A stretch of 19,361 bases of DNA, from positions 1-19,361 of the forward strand of contig CALBSG010000139.1 in the NCBI GenBank assembly GCA_937927675.1, in the 5' to 3' direction. This stretch comes from an uncultured Paracoccaceae bacterium. Lineage in GTDB: Bacteria > Pseudomonadota > Alphaproteobacteria > Rhodobacterales > Rhodobacteraceae. The notes beneath the pieces are model-generated. The model did not search any database and was not told the DNA's origin. It worked only from the letters and a program-made list of their open reading frames with translations. Each line of letters begins with the position of its first letter. Position 1 is the first letter of the stretch. Shown here piece after piece: positions 1 to 6,621 of the stretch. Both the position numbers and the translations under genes were made by a program.

Positions 1-289
1 TTTCGGTCAGCACATGCTTGCCCGCCTCCAGCGCCTTCAGCGTCCATTCGACATGCAGATGGTTCGGCAGCGGGATGTAGACCGCTTCAACGGCGGGATC
101 AGCAAGCAGCGCCTCATAGGTCTTCACATGGCGCGCGGCCGGGGCAAAGGTCTGAAACCCTGCCACCTTTTCAGCGCTGGACGAGGCGACGGCCACCAGT
201 TCCGCCCCATGGGCCGCATGAATGGCCGGCCCCATATGGCGCAGTGCAAAGTTCGATGCACCCAGAATACCCCATTTGACGGTTTTCAT
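1..289 (-). CDS. Gfo/Idh/MocA-family oxidoreductase, N-terminal part (cut by window edge)
   Basis: About 96 N-terminal residues are present; the rest lies beyond the left edge. The protein opens with MKTVKWGILGASNFALRHM, a Rossmann NAD(P)-binding start with a GxxGAS turn. Near residues 75-95 it carries YIPLPNHLHVEWTLKALEAG followed by KHVLTE, the beginning of the conserved EKP region of the Gfo/Idh/MocA family. Family members oxidise or reduce sugars, inositols or related polyols with NAD(P) in the cytoplasm; the substrate cannot be told from this fragment. The start is supported by an AGGAGGG ribosome binding site a few bases upstream. The gene lies 55 bases downstream of pssA in the same direction, so it may be read from the same transcript. 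Family assignment is secure, specific function is not. Confidence 0.85.
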   Translation of the reverse strand, partial: MKTVKWGILGASNFALRHMGPAIHAAHGAELVAVASSSAEKVAGFQTFAPAARHVKTYEALLADPAVEAVYIPLPNHLHVEWTLKALEAGKHVLTE

Positions 290-344
290 ATCCTGCCCTC
301 CTGCGTTCCCCTCTCAAGGTAAGGGAGAGGCAGGCGCAAGACAA

Positions 345-1121
345 CTAGCCACGCACGAGAAGCGACTTGGCAAAGGCGTAAAGCAACACGCCCGAATAGG
401 CCACCGTCAGCGCCGACAGCACCGCCCAAGGGTAGCGCAACAACAAAACGACGATCGCGATGGCGGCAATGACGACAAAGGCGGCACGGTCGGTCGGCAC
501 GCGCACGGCCTTCAGCGACGGGGTTGGCAGACGCGAGATCATCATCAGGCCAACCAGCACCAACCAAATCGCCAGCAGCGGCCAAGGCGCCATGGGCCAT
601 TCGGGAAACTGCCAAGCGATATAAAGCGGCGCCATGGCCAGCATCGCACCTGCGGGCGACGGCACGCCTTGGAACTTGCCCAAGCGGGCAAGGCCAGCCG
701 CCACCTCGTTGCCGATGTTGAACCGGGCAAGCCGCAACACCGTGCAGACGACATAGATCAAGACCGCGCCCCAGCCAAAGTCATTGCCAGCCGGGAAGGC
801 CCAGTAATACATCAAAAAGCCGGGAGCGACGCCGAAATTCAGAAAGTCCGCCAGCGAATCCAACTCGGCACCGAGAGGGCTTTCGCTTTTCAAGAACCGC
901 GCCAGACGGCCATCCAGCCCATCCAAAACGGCCGCCAGCAAGATCATCACCACAGCGGCAGAAAAGAACCCGGCTGCCGAAAACCGGATTGAAGCAAGGC
1001 CCGCACACAGCGCGCCCACCGTCATCATATTGGGCAACAGCTGCACCAAGGACATGTCGCGCCGCGCGCCGCGCCAACGCTTTACGTCGGGCTTGTCCTG
1101 CGGATCGGGCAGCGCGCCCAT
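345..1121 (-). CDS. pssA: CDP-diacylglycerol--serine O-phosphatidyltransferase
   Basis: This membrane enzyme makes phosphatidylserine from CDP-diacylglycerol and L-serine, the first committed step to phosphatidylethanolamine. The 258-residue protein carries the CDP-alcohol phosphotransferase signature at residues 67-92: D67, D70, G71, A74, R75, G84, D88 and D92, the metal- and CDP-binding residues, all present. Hydrophobic segments flank the motif (about 35-65 and 95-125) and several more follow in the C-terminal half, as in the family. The first ATG comes just one base after the psd stop codon, so the two genes are almost certainly cotranscribed and translationally coupled. A small 6-bp hairpin (CCTCTC/GAGAGG, 310-330) lies between this gene and the following oxidoreductase but has no T-run, so it is a poor terminator. 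PssA rather than another CDP-alcohol transferase is chosen because of the psd neighbour. Confidence 0.93.
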   Translation of the reverse strand: MGALPDPQDKPDVKRWRGARRDMSLVQLLPNMMTVGALCAGLASIRFSAAGFFSAAVVMILLAAVLDGLDGRLARFLKSESPLGAELDSLADFLNFGVAPGFLMYYWAFPAGNDFGWGAVLIYVVCTVLRLARFNIGNEVAAGLARLGKFQGVPSPAGAMLAMAPLYIAWQFPEWPMAPWPLLAIWLVLVGLMMISRLPTPSLKAVRVPTDRAAFVVIAAIAIVVLLLRYPWAVLSALTVAYSGVLLYAFAKSLLVRG

Positions 1122-1122
1122 C

Positions 1123-1815
1123 TTATTCGCTCCGTGCCAGACGCGCCGGCAGATTGCGCGTCAGATCAGCGATCACGGTTTCACCCGCCACCATGGTCTG
1201 CCCCAAGGCCACCTGCGGCTCCACCCCTTCGGGCAGGTAGACATCCAGCCGCGAGCCAAAGCGGATCAGGCCAAAGCGGTCGCCCATGCGCAGGGATTGG
1301 CCAACGCGGGTGAAGCAGACGATCCGGCGGGCAACCAGCCCGGCAATTTGCACCACGGCCACCTTGCGCCCATCGGCCAACTTGATCGCCAACGAGTTGC
1401 GCTCATTGTCAGAGCTGGCCTTGTCGAGCGAGGCATTGAAGAATTTGCCCGGCCGGTAGGCGATGGCGTCGATCTGGCCCGCAACCGGCATGCGGTTCAC
1501 ATGGCAGTTAAAGACGTTCATGAAGACCGACACGCGCAACAGCGCCTCTGGCCCCATGCCCAACTCGGCAGGTGGCACCGCCCGTTCAATCAGCGAGATC
1601 ACGCCATCGGCGGGCGACACGATCAGGCCTTCGTCCAAAGGCACCGAGCGGATGGGATCGCGGAAGAAGTAATAGCACCAGACGGTCAGACCAAGGCCGA
1701 TCCAGCCCAAAGGTGCGCAGATCCAGAACAGCACAGCCGTCACCGCGCCGAAAATGGCGACAAAACGCCAGCCCTCGGGGTGCATGGGTTTAAGGAAGGT
1801 GTCGAGCATGTTCAT
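1123..1815 (-). CDS. psd: Phosphatidylserine decarboxylase proenzyme
   Basis: Psd decarboxylates phosphatidylserine to phosphatidylethanolamine, directly after PssA. The 230-residue protein is of the short bacterial type. It has an N-terminal membrane segment (about 17-48), SPADG at 67-71, NCHVNR at 103-108, and FGLIRFGSRLDVYLP at 181-195. By family knowledge the proenzyme cleaves itself between Gly187 and Ser188 of the FGS motif, and Ser188 becomes the pyruvoyl cofactor; D70 and H105 fit the residues needed for self-cleavage. Two ATG codons open the frame (MNM); the first is preceded by AAAGG about ten bases upstream, so it is preferred, but weakly. The gene is followed one base later by pssA. 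rpoH lies about 100 bases upstream in the same direction, and no clear promoter was recognised in that gap. Confidence 0.95.
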   Translation of the reverse strand: MNMLDTFLKPMHPEGWRFVAIFGAVTAVLFWICAPLGWIGLGLTVWCYYFFRDPIRSVPLDEGLIVSPADGVISLIERAVPPAELGMGPEALLRVSVFMNVFNCHVNRMPVAGQIDAIAYRPGKFFNASLDKASSDNERNSLAIKLADGRKVAVVQIAGLVARRIVCFTRVGQSLRMGDRFGLIRFGSRLDVYLPEGVEPQVALGQTMVAGETVIADLTRNLPARLARSE

Positions 1816-1860
1816 TGACTGGTAACCTTTGAAGTTTCGGCCCCGGTCCTATCGACTTGG

Positions 1861-1891
1861 GGCGCGCGGAGCAAGGAAAACCCCACGCGCC
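1861..1891 (-). terminator. Weak inverted repeat downstream of rpoH
   Basis: A perfect 6-bp GC-only inverted repeat (GGCGCG/CGCGCC) with a 19-base loop lies about 20 bases beyond the rpoH stop codon and upstream of psd. There is no T-run after it on the minus strand, so intrinsic termination would be inefficient. It may be a partial terminator or chance pairing in GC-rich DNA. Confidence 0.25.
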
Positions 1892-1913
1892 GATGCCGAT
1901 GACGGCACGGCCC

Positions 1914-2810
1914 TTAGACCGGCACCGTCATACCCTTGCCCTTGGCAAGCTCGCGCATGCGGGCTTGCAGCTTTTCAAAGGCGCGCACCTCGATCTGGCG
2001 GATGCGTTCACGGCTGACACCGTAGCTTTCCGACAGGTCTTCCAGTGTCACCGGCTCATCCGACAGGCGGCGCTTGGCCAGAACATCGCGTTCGCGGTCG
2101 TTCAGCACCTCCATCGCTTTGGTCAGCAGGCCAAGGCGGATGTCCATTTCATCTTTTTCGGCGTAAGCTCCGGCCTGATCGCTGTCCTCGTCTTCCAGCC
2201 AATCCTGCCACTGGCTGCCGCCTTCGCCATCCGACCCGACCTGCACGTTCAGGCTGGCATCAGAGCCGGCCAGACGGCGGTTCATGGCGATGACCTCGGC
2301 CTCGGACACCGACAGATCCTTGGCGATCTGCGCCAGATTTTCAGGACGCAGATCGCCCTCTTCCAGCGCGCCGACCTTGGCTTTGGCCTTGCGCAGATTG
2401 AAGAACAGCTTTTTCTGCGCCGATGTGGTGCCCAGCTTCACCAAAGACCAAGACCGCAGGATATATTCCTGAATCGAGGCACGGATCCACCACATCGCAT
2501 AGGTCGCAAGGCGGAAGCCCTTTTCGGGGTCAAAGCGTTTGACCGCCTGCATCAGGCCGACATTCGCCTCGGAAATCACCTCGGCCTGCGGCAGGCCGTA
2601 GCCCCGATAACCCATGGCGATTTTCGCGGCCAACCGCAGGTGGCTGGTGACCAGCCGATGGGCTGCCTGCGGATCTTGCCGGTCGGCCCAAGCCTTGGCC
2701 AACATGTATTCTTCTTCCGGTTCCAGCATGGGGAACTTGCGGATGTCCTGCATATAGCGGTTCAGCCCTTGTTCCGGGCTGGGTGCAGGCAGATTTGCGT
2801 AGGTGCTCAT
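1914..2810 (-). CDS. rpoH: RNA polymerase sigma-32 factor (heat-shock sigma, RpoHI type)
   Basis: Directs RNA polymerase to heat-shock promoters. The 298-residue protein has the expected order: region 1.2/2.1 from about residue 17 (LNRYMQDIRKFPML), the region 2.3-2.4 core (FDPEKGFRLATYAMWWIRAS, 93-112), the diagnostic RpoH box QKKLFFNLR at 132-140, and a region 4.2 helix-turn-helix at about 255-282 (SRERIRQIEVRAFEKLQ). The opening MSTYANLPAPSPE resembles what I remember of Rhodobacter RpoHI. An ATG 21 bases further upstream is in frame, but only the chosen ATG is preceded by a good Shine-Dalgarno. A sigma-70-like promoter lies 56 bases upstream. The gene is monocistronic or read on into psd-pssA; kup upstream appears to end in its own terminator. 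Confidence 0.95.
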   Translation of the reverse strand: MSTYANLPAPSPEQGLNRYMQDIRKFPMLEPEEEYMLAKAWADRQDPQAAHRLVTSHLRLAAKIAMGYRGYGLPQAEVISEANVGLMQAVKRFDPEKGFRLATYAMWWIRASIQEYILRSWSLVKLGTTSAQKKLFFNLRKAKAKVGALEEGDLRPENLAQIAKDLSVSEAEVIAMNRRLAGSDASLNVQVGSDGEGGSQWQDWLEDEDSDQAGAYAEKDEMDIRLGLLTKAMEVLNDRERDVLAKRRLSDEPVTLEDLSESYGVSRERIRQIEVRAFEKLQARMRELAKGKGMTVPV

Positions 2811-2817
2811 TTCGACG

Positions 2818-2829
2818 CCCCTTCTCCTC
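2818..2829 (-). promoter_or_regulatory. Ribosome binding site that fixes the rpoH start
   Basis: On the minus strand GAGGAGAAGGGG ends seven bases before the ATG at 2810. The upstream in-frame ATG (2829-2831) has no purine-rich tract before it and itself overlaps this site. The 298-residue form is therefore the likely product. Confidence 0.7.
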
Positions 2830-2865
2830 ATTCATCGGGTCCGATTGCGGCCCCCGAAGGCCGAA

Positions 2866-2894
2866 AATCTATTCCCCTTGCGCGCAGCTTTCAA
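2866..2894 (-). promoter_or_regulatory. Candidate sigma-70-type promoter of rpoH
   Basis: On the minus strand TTGAAA (-35, 5 of 6 to consensus) and TAGATT (-10, 4 of 6) are separated by exactly 17 bases. They lie 56 bases before the rpoH start, in the 180-base gap after kup. The same -35 reads CTTGAA, which also resembles a sigma-32 -35 element, but no matching sigma-32 -10 follows. Positional fit is good; activity is inferred. Confidence 0.4.
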
Positions 2895-2961
2895 GGATTG
2901 CGCTATCACGCATTGATGAACGTCAGATGTGCGGAATTCCGTCGCGGACAAGGATCATGTC

Positions 2962-2985
2962 AAAAACCTCACGAAAGTGTCAGGT
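2962..2985 (-). terminator. Probable intrinsic terminator of kup
   Basis: Six bases after the kup stop, the minus strand folds as ACCT-ga-CAC, loop TTTC, GTG-AGGT, and runs into TTTTT. That gives seven base pairs with a two-base bulge, followed by a short T-run. The stem is weak but the position and T-run fit a Rho-independent terminator separating kup from rpoH. Confidence 0.45.
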
Positions 2986-2990
2986 ATTTG

Positions 2991-4979
2991 TCAGATCGCC
3001 ACCCGCTCTCCCAGTTCCACAACGCGGTCCCGCGGCAAGTGGAAGAAGTCGGTCGGATCGGCCGAAATCCGCGCCAGCGTCGCGTAAAGCTGATCCAGCA
3101 TCCGGCCAAAGCCCCCCGGCCCCGATGGCACCGGGCGACGACGACCCAGAAAGAAGGTTGACGCCATGACGTCGAACTTCAGGCCAGAGCGGCGGGCATG
3201 CACCATGGCACGGCTGACGTTCGGAGTTTCCATGAACCCGAACCGCAAGGTCAGGCGGGCGAAATGTTCGGTCAGCACCTCATATTCCGCACGTTCCTCC
3301 AGCGTGGCATAGGGCACGCGCAGGGTTTCCACCGTCAAAAGCACGGTCTGGTCATGCAAGACCCGGTTGTGCTTGAGGTTATGCAACAGCGCCGAAGGCA
3401 CCACATCCGCGTCGGGCGTCAGGAAAAACGCGGTGCCGGGGATGATCTGAACCGAGGAATTGCGCATCGAACGGACAAAACTGTTGAGCGGGATCGCCAG
3501 CTTGTGCAGCCGCGCCGAAACCCGCTGCGTGCCGCGCCACCAAGCCACCATCACAAGGCACAGCACGGCCGCAATCATCACCGGCACATAGCCGCCATCG
3601 GCAATCTTGGCCGCGTTAGAGGCAAAGAAGGCCAACTCCACCACGATGACCGGGGCAACAAGCAGAACGCTGATCACCAGCGGCAGCTTTTTGACCCGCC
3701 ACAGGAACAGCGCGCCCAGCGTGGTTTCCAGCACCATGCTGCCGGTCACCGAAATCCCATAGGCCGAGGCCAGCGCGGTAGAACTGCGGAACGTCAGCAC
3801 CAGCCACAAGACCCCGAACAGCAACGTCCAGTTGACGGCCCCGATATAGATCTGCCCCGAAGCGCTTTCGGCGGTATGGCGCATGGTCAGGCGGGGCAAA
3901 AAGCCCAGCTGGATCGCCGCGCGCGCCATCGAAAACGCGCCAGAGATCACCGCTTGCGCCGCGATCACGGTGGCGGCGGTCGCCAACAGGACCAGCGCGG
4001 GCAAGGCATGGCCAGAGGCCATCGAGAAGAAGGGGTTCTCCAGTGCAGAGGGATCCGCCAGCACAAGCGCGCCCTGCCCCAGATAGTTCAGCACCAAGGC
4101 CGGGAAAATCAGCGAAAACCACGCGATGACGATCGGGCGACGGCCGAAATGGCCAAGGTCGGCATAAAGCGCCTCGCCGCCGGTGACGGCCAGAAACACC
4201 GCGCCCAGCACCACAAAGGCCACCCCCTTGTGGGCAAGCAAAAAGCCAAACCCCCAAGCCGGGTTCAGGGCCGCCAGAATGCCGGGGTTCGCCGCCATAT
4301 GCCACAGGCCAAGCCCGCCCAGCGTCAAGAACCACACCACGGTGATCGGCCCGAAAAAGCGGGCAATCTTCGTCGTTCCGCGCCGTTGCACGATGAACAG
4401 CGCCAAAAGAATTCCGATGGCAACCGGCAGCACCCATTCATTCAGCGCAGGCAGCACCATCTCCATGCCTTCAACGGCAGACAGCACCGAAATGGCGGGG
4501 GTGATGACGGCATCACCGCCAAAAAGGGCTGCTGCCATGATGGCCAGCGCCAGAATGGGCAAGGACCGGCGGCCCAGCGCAAGACGCACCAGCGTGTAAA
4601 GCGCCAGCACCCCGCCTTCGCCGCGGTTGTCGACGCGCAGCAGCGCGAAGATGTATTTCACAGTAACGATCAGCACCAGCGTCCAGACCAAGAGCGACAA
4701 AAGCCCCAAGACCTCGGGGCGGCCGGGCTGGGCGCCCTCGGCGGCGGTGGCGTGCAGCGCCTCGCGGAAGGCGTAAAGCGGCGAGGTGCCGATGTCCCCA
4801 TAAACCACCCCAATTGCCCCGATCACCAGCGCCGTCATCCCTTGGCGTTCATGTTCGGATTGGTGGATATCGGCCTCTGCATCGGATTCCGCACGCAGGT
4901 AATCGGCGATGTCGAGCGCCTCTTCATCGAAAAGCGGCAATTGTTCAGGGTCCGCGGGGCGGACGGGATCGTGGATCAT
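2991..4979 (-). CDS. kup: Low-affinity potassium uptake protein Kup
   Basis: Kup proteins import K+ together with protons across the inner membrane. The 662-residue protein begins with an acidic cytoplasmic tail of about 45 residues. The family signature GVVYGDIGTSPLYA (57-70) follows in the first membrane helix, then a long series of hydrophobic helices to about residue 475 and a soluble C-terminal domain of about 160 residues (including SSVQIIPGTAFFLTPD), as usual for Kup/HAK/KUP. The frame is open further upstream (ATG at 5148-5150), but the added residues are arginine-rich, unlike Kup, so MIHDPVRP is taken as the start; its ribosome site (CTGGA) is poor, making the exact start uncertain. 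The 201-base gap to rluD holds an 8-bp inverted repeat but no promoter I would defend. Confidence 0.93.
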   Translation of the reverse strand: MIHDPVRPADPEQLPLFDEEALDIADYLRAESDAEADIHQSEHERQGMTALVIGAIGVVYGDIGTSPLYAFREALHATAAEGAQPGRPEVLGLLSLLVWTLVLIVTVKYIFALLRVDNRGEGGVLALYTLVRLALGRRSLPILALAIMAAALFGGDAVITPAISVLSAVEGMEMVLPALNEWVLPVAIGILLALFIVQRRGTTKIARFFGPITVVWFLTLGGLGLWHMAANPGILAALNPAWGFGFLLAHKGVAFVVLGAVFLAVTGGEALYADLGHFGRRPIVIAWFSLIFPALVLNYLGQGALVLADPSALENPFFSMASGHALPALVLLATAATVIAAQAVISGAFSMARAAIQLGFLPRLTMRHTAESASGQIYIGAVNWTLLFGVLWLVLTFRSSTALASAYGISVTGSMVLETTLGALFLWRVKKLPLVISVLLVAPVIVVELAFFASNAAKIADGGYVPVMIAAVLCLVMVAWWRGTQRVSARLHKLAIPLNSFVRSMRNSSVQIIPGTAFFLTPDADVVPSALLHNLKHNRVLHDQTVLLTVETLRVPYATLEERAEYEVLTEHFARLTLRFGFMETPNVSRAMVHARRSGLKFDVMASTFFLGRRRPVPSGPGGFGRMLDQLYATLARISADPTDFFHLPRDRVVELGERVAI

Positions 4980-5130
4980 GGTATCCAGCTTTGATTTCGG
5001 GATCGGTTTGACCACACAGCCAGCCCCAAGGGCCGGCAGGTCGGCAAGGAAGTTTGGGAGGTCTGGCAGACAACCCCTGTGAGCACTCCGGCGCAACTGC
5101 CGATTCCGTCGGCATGGTCGCAACCTACGC

Positions 5131-5171
5131 CGCTCACGAAGCCGTAACAAGGGGAAACGAACGCGTGAGCG
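5131..5171. repeat. Perfect 8-bp inverted repeat between rluD and kup
   Basis: CGCTCACG (5131-5138) and CGTGAGCG (5164-5171) are perfect inverted copies 25 bases apart, starting ten bases beyond the rluD stop on the minus strand. Three further base pairs (CGT/ACG) can form inside the loop on the minus strand. No T-run follows, so the element could be a weak rluD terminator, an mRNA 3'-end hairpin, or an operator upstream of kup. Confidence 0.4.
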
Positions 5172-5180
5172 CGGGTTGGC

Positions 5181-6212
5181 TTAAACGCCCCGCAATGCAT
5201 TGATAAGGTTTGCCATATCGTCAGGAAGCGGGCTTTCGAACTCCAATTCCTCGCCCGTGACCGGGTGTTCAAAGCCCAAACTGGCCGCATGCAGCGCCTG
5301 CCGGGGGAAGCTGTTAGCAAGTTCTGCCGCCGCCCCGAACAGCTTTTCCGGCAACCGCCGCTTGCCGCCATAGGTCTGATCGCCCAACAGCCCATGGCCG
5401 GCATAGGACATATGCACCCGGATCTGATGGGTGCGCCCGGTCTCAAGCCAGCATTCCATCAGGCTGGCCGCGCCCTGAAAGCTTTCCAGAACATGGGCGC
5501 GGGTGATGGCATGGCGGCCTTCGTTCCAGACCACCGCCTGACGCTGGCGGTCGGTCTTGTGGCGGGCCAGATGGGTGGCGATCTTCAGGATGCCCCCCGC
5601 CTCAAAGCTGATCCCCTTTAGGCCGCGCAGGCGCGGGTCATAGGCGTCGGGCAGGCCATGCACGACCGCCAAATAGTGCCGGTTCACCGAATGCGCTTCG
5701 AACTGGGCAGCAAGCCCGTGATGCGCCCGGTCGGATTTTGCGACCACAAGAAGGCCTGTCGTGTCCTTGTCGATGCGGTGCACGATGCCCGGACGCCGCT
5801 CGCCGCCAATCCCCGACAGGGTATCGCCGCAATGGTACAATAGGGCGTTCACCAAGGTGCCCGAAGGCGTGCCGGGTGCGGGATGCACCACCATTCCGGC
5901 CGGTTTGTCGATGACGATCAGATCGTTGTCTTCCCAAATGACGTTCAGAGGAATGTCTTCGGCCAAGGTCTCCACCTCGACCGCAGGGGCCAGACGTAGG
6001 GCATAGACTTGACCTTCCGCCACCTTGGTCTTGGGGTTGGTGACGGCCACGCCATCCAAGAGCACATCGCCCTCGTCGATCATCTTCATCAGGCGCGAGC
6101 GCGACAGTGCCGCTTCCTCTGGCACAAGACCGGCAAGCGCCTTATCAAGGCGGGCGGGCGCATCCTCGCCGATGGTCAGGTGCAGCCAGCCGTTTTCAAA
6201 AGGCATCGCCAT
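5181..6212 (-). CDS. rluD: 23S rRNA pseudouridine synthase, RluA/RluD family
   Basis: Enzymes of this family isomerise specific uridines of large-subunit rRNA to pseudouridine. The 343-residue protein has an N-terminal S4 RNA-binding domain (about 20-75, RLDKALAGL and SRSRLMKMIDEGDVLLDG). The catalytic domain contains VIDKPAGMVVHPAPG (100-114) and HRIDKDTTGLLVVAK (145-159), where D148 is the expected nucleophile; GRTHQIRVHM follows near the C-terminus. The S4 domain and length favour RluD over RluA or RluC, but target uridines are inferred. The start at 6212 is set by AGGAG eight bases upstream; the frame stays open to 6458 but that extension runs through the opposite gene. The start codon overlaps that of the plus-strand gene by two bases, so its promoter must lie inside that gene. 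Confidence 0.9.
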   Translation of the reverse strand: MAMPFENGWLHLTIGEDAPARLDKALAGLVPEEAALSRSRLMKMIDEGDVLLDGVAVTNPKTKVAEGQVYALRLAPAVEVETLAEDIPLNVIWEDNDLIVIDKPAGMVVHPAPGTPSGTLVNALLYHCGDTLSGIGGERRPGIVHRIDKDTTGLLVVAKSDRAHHGLAAQFEAHSVNRHYLAVVHGLPDAYDPRLRGLKGISFEAGGILKIATHLARHKTDRQRQAVVWNEGRHAITRAHVLESFQGAASLMECWLETGRTHQIRVHMSYAGHGLLGDQTYGGKRRLPEKLFGAAAELANSFPRQALHAASLGFEHPVTGEELEFESPLPDDMANLINALRGV

Positions 6213-6528
6213 GCAAGACACTCCTAACGCCCTGCCGGACCTGCCGCCCAGCCTGCGCCTTCTCAAGGGGTTGGTGATGGTGTTGATGGTCACCATGATT
6301 GTGGGTGTCATAACGGTGGTTTGGCTGCTTGTCACCCGCATGCCGGACGGAAACGCGGCCCCCGCGCTGATCCCTGTGCTGCCTGCCAATATCACCCTTC
6401 CCGACGGGCTGGTGGCCGAGGCGGTGACGGCCGGAAAGGGTTGGTTTGCCGTGGTCACGTCCGATCATCAAATCTTGATCATTGGAGAAGATGGGAAGCT
6501 AAAACAGAAACTTCTGATCACTCCTTGA
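6211..6528 (+). CDS. Small single-pass membrane protein, DUF6476-like
   Basis: A 105-residue protein with a proline-rich N-terminus, one strong hydrophobic helix (about 19-43, GLVMVLMVTMIVGVITVVWL) and a short C-terminal domain. The latter (ITLPDGLVAEAVTAGKGWFA, then VVTSDHQILIIGEDGKL) reads like a small beta-rich module, probably periplasmic. I recall this type as the DUF6476 family of Rhodobacterales, often encoded back to back with an RluA-type synthase; the name is from memory and no function is known to me. The start is preceded by AAGG seven bases upstream. Its ATG overlaps the rluD start codon on the other strand. 93 bases separate its stop from the histidine kinase gene. Confidence 0.7.
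   Translation: MQDTPNALPDLPPSLRLLKGLVMVLMVTMIVGVITVVWLLVTRMPDGNAAPALIPVLPANITLPDGLVAEAVTAGKGWFAVVTSDHQILIIGEDGKLKQKLLITP
6221..6225 (-). promoter_or_regulatory. Ribosome binding site deciding the rluD start
   Basis: AGGAG on the minus strand lies eight bases before the ATG at 6212 and fourteen before the next in-frame ATG at 6206. It favours the MAMPFENG start. The site lies within the first codons of the opposing plus-strand gene. Confidence 0.65.
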
Positions 6529-6621
6529 TGCTCTAATGATCATGGGTCGTTTCTCGCTTGACGCGACAGGTCGAACATTCGCTATGTGGGCTTCAACCTG
6601 TGGTTAGGGTTCTAGTGATAT

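Noticed and set aside
3198..4994. 598-codon open frame on the plus strand opposite kup
   Set aside because: Its product is rich in His, Arg, Gln and Pro with no recognisable domain, as expected from the antisense of a GC-rich membrane protein gene. Kup on the minus strand explains the DNA fully.
6213..6458. Upstream extension of rluD to 6458 on the minus strand
   Set aside because: It runs antisense through the small membrane protein and lacks a ribosome site; AGGAG supports the start at 6212.
6558..6586. TTGACG as a -35 element upstream of the histidine kinase
   Set aside because: The -35 is good, but with a 17-base spacer the -10 would be GCTATG, a poor match; better -10s need spacers of 19 bases.
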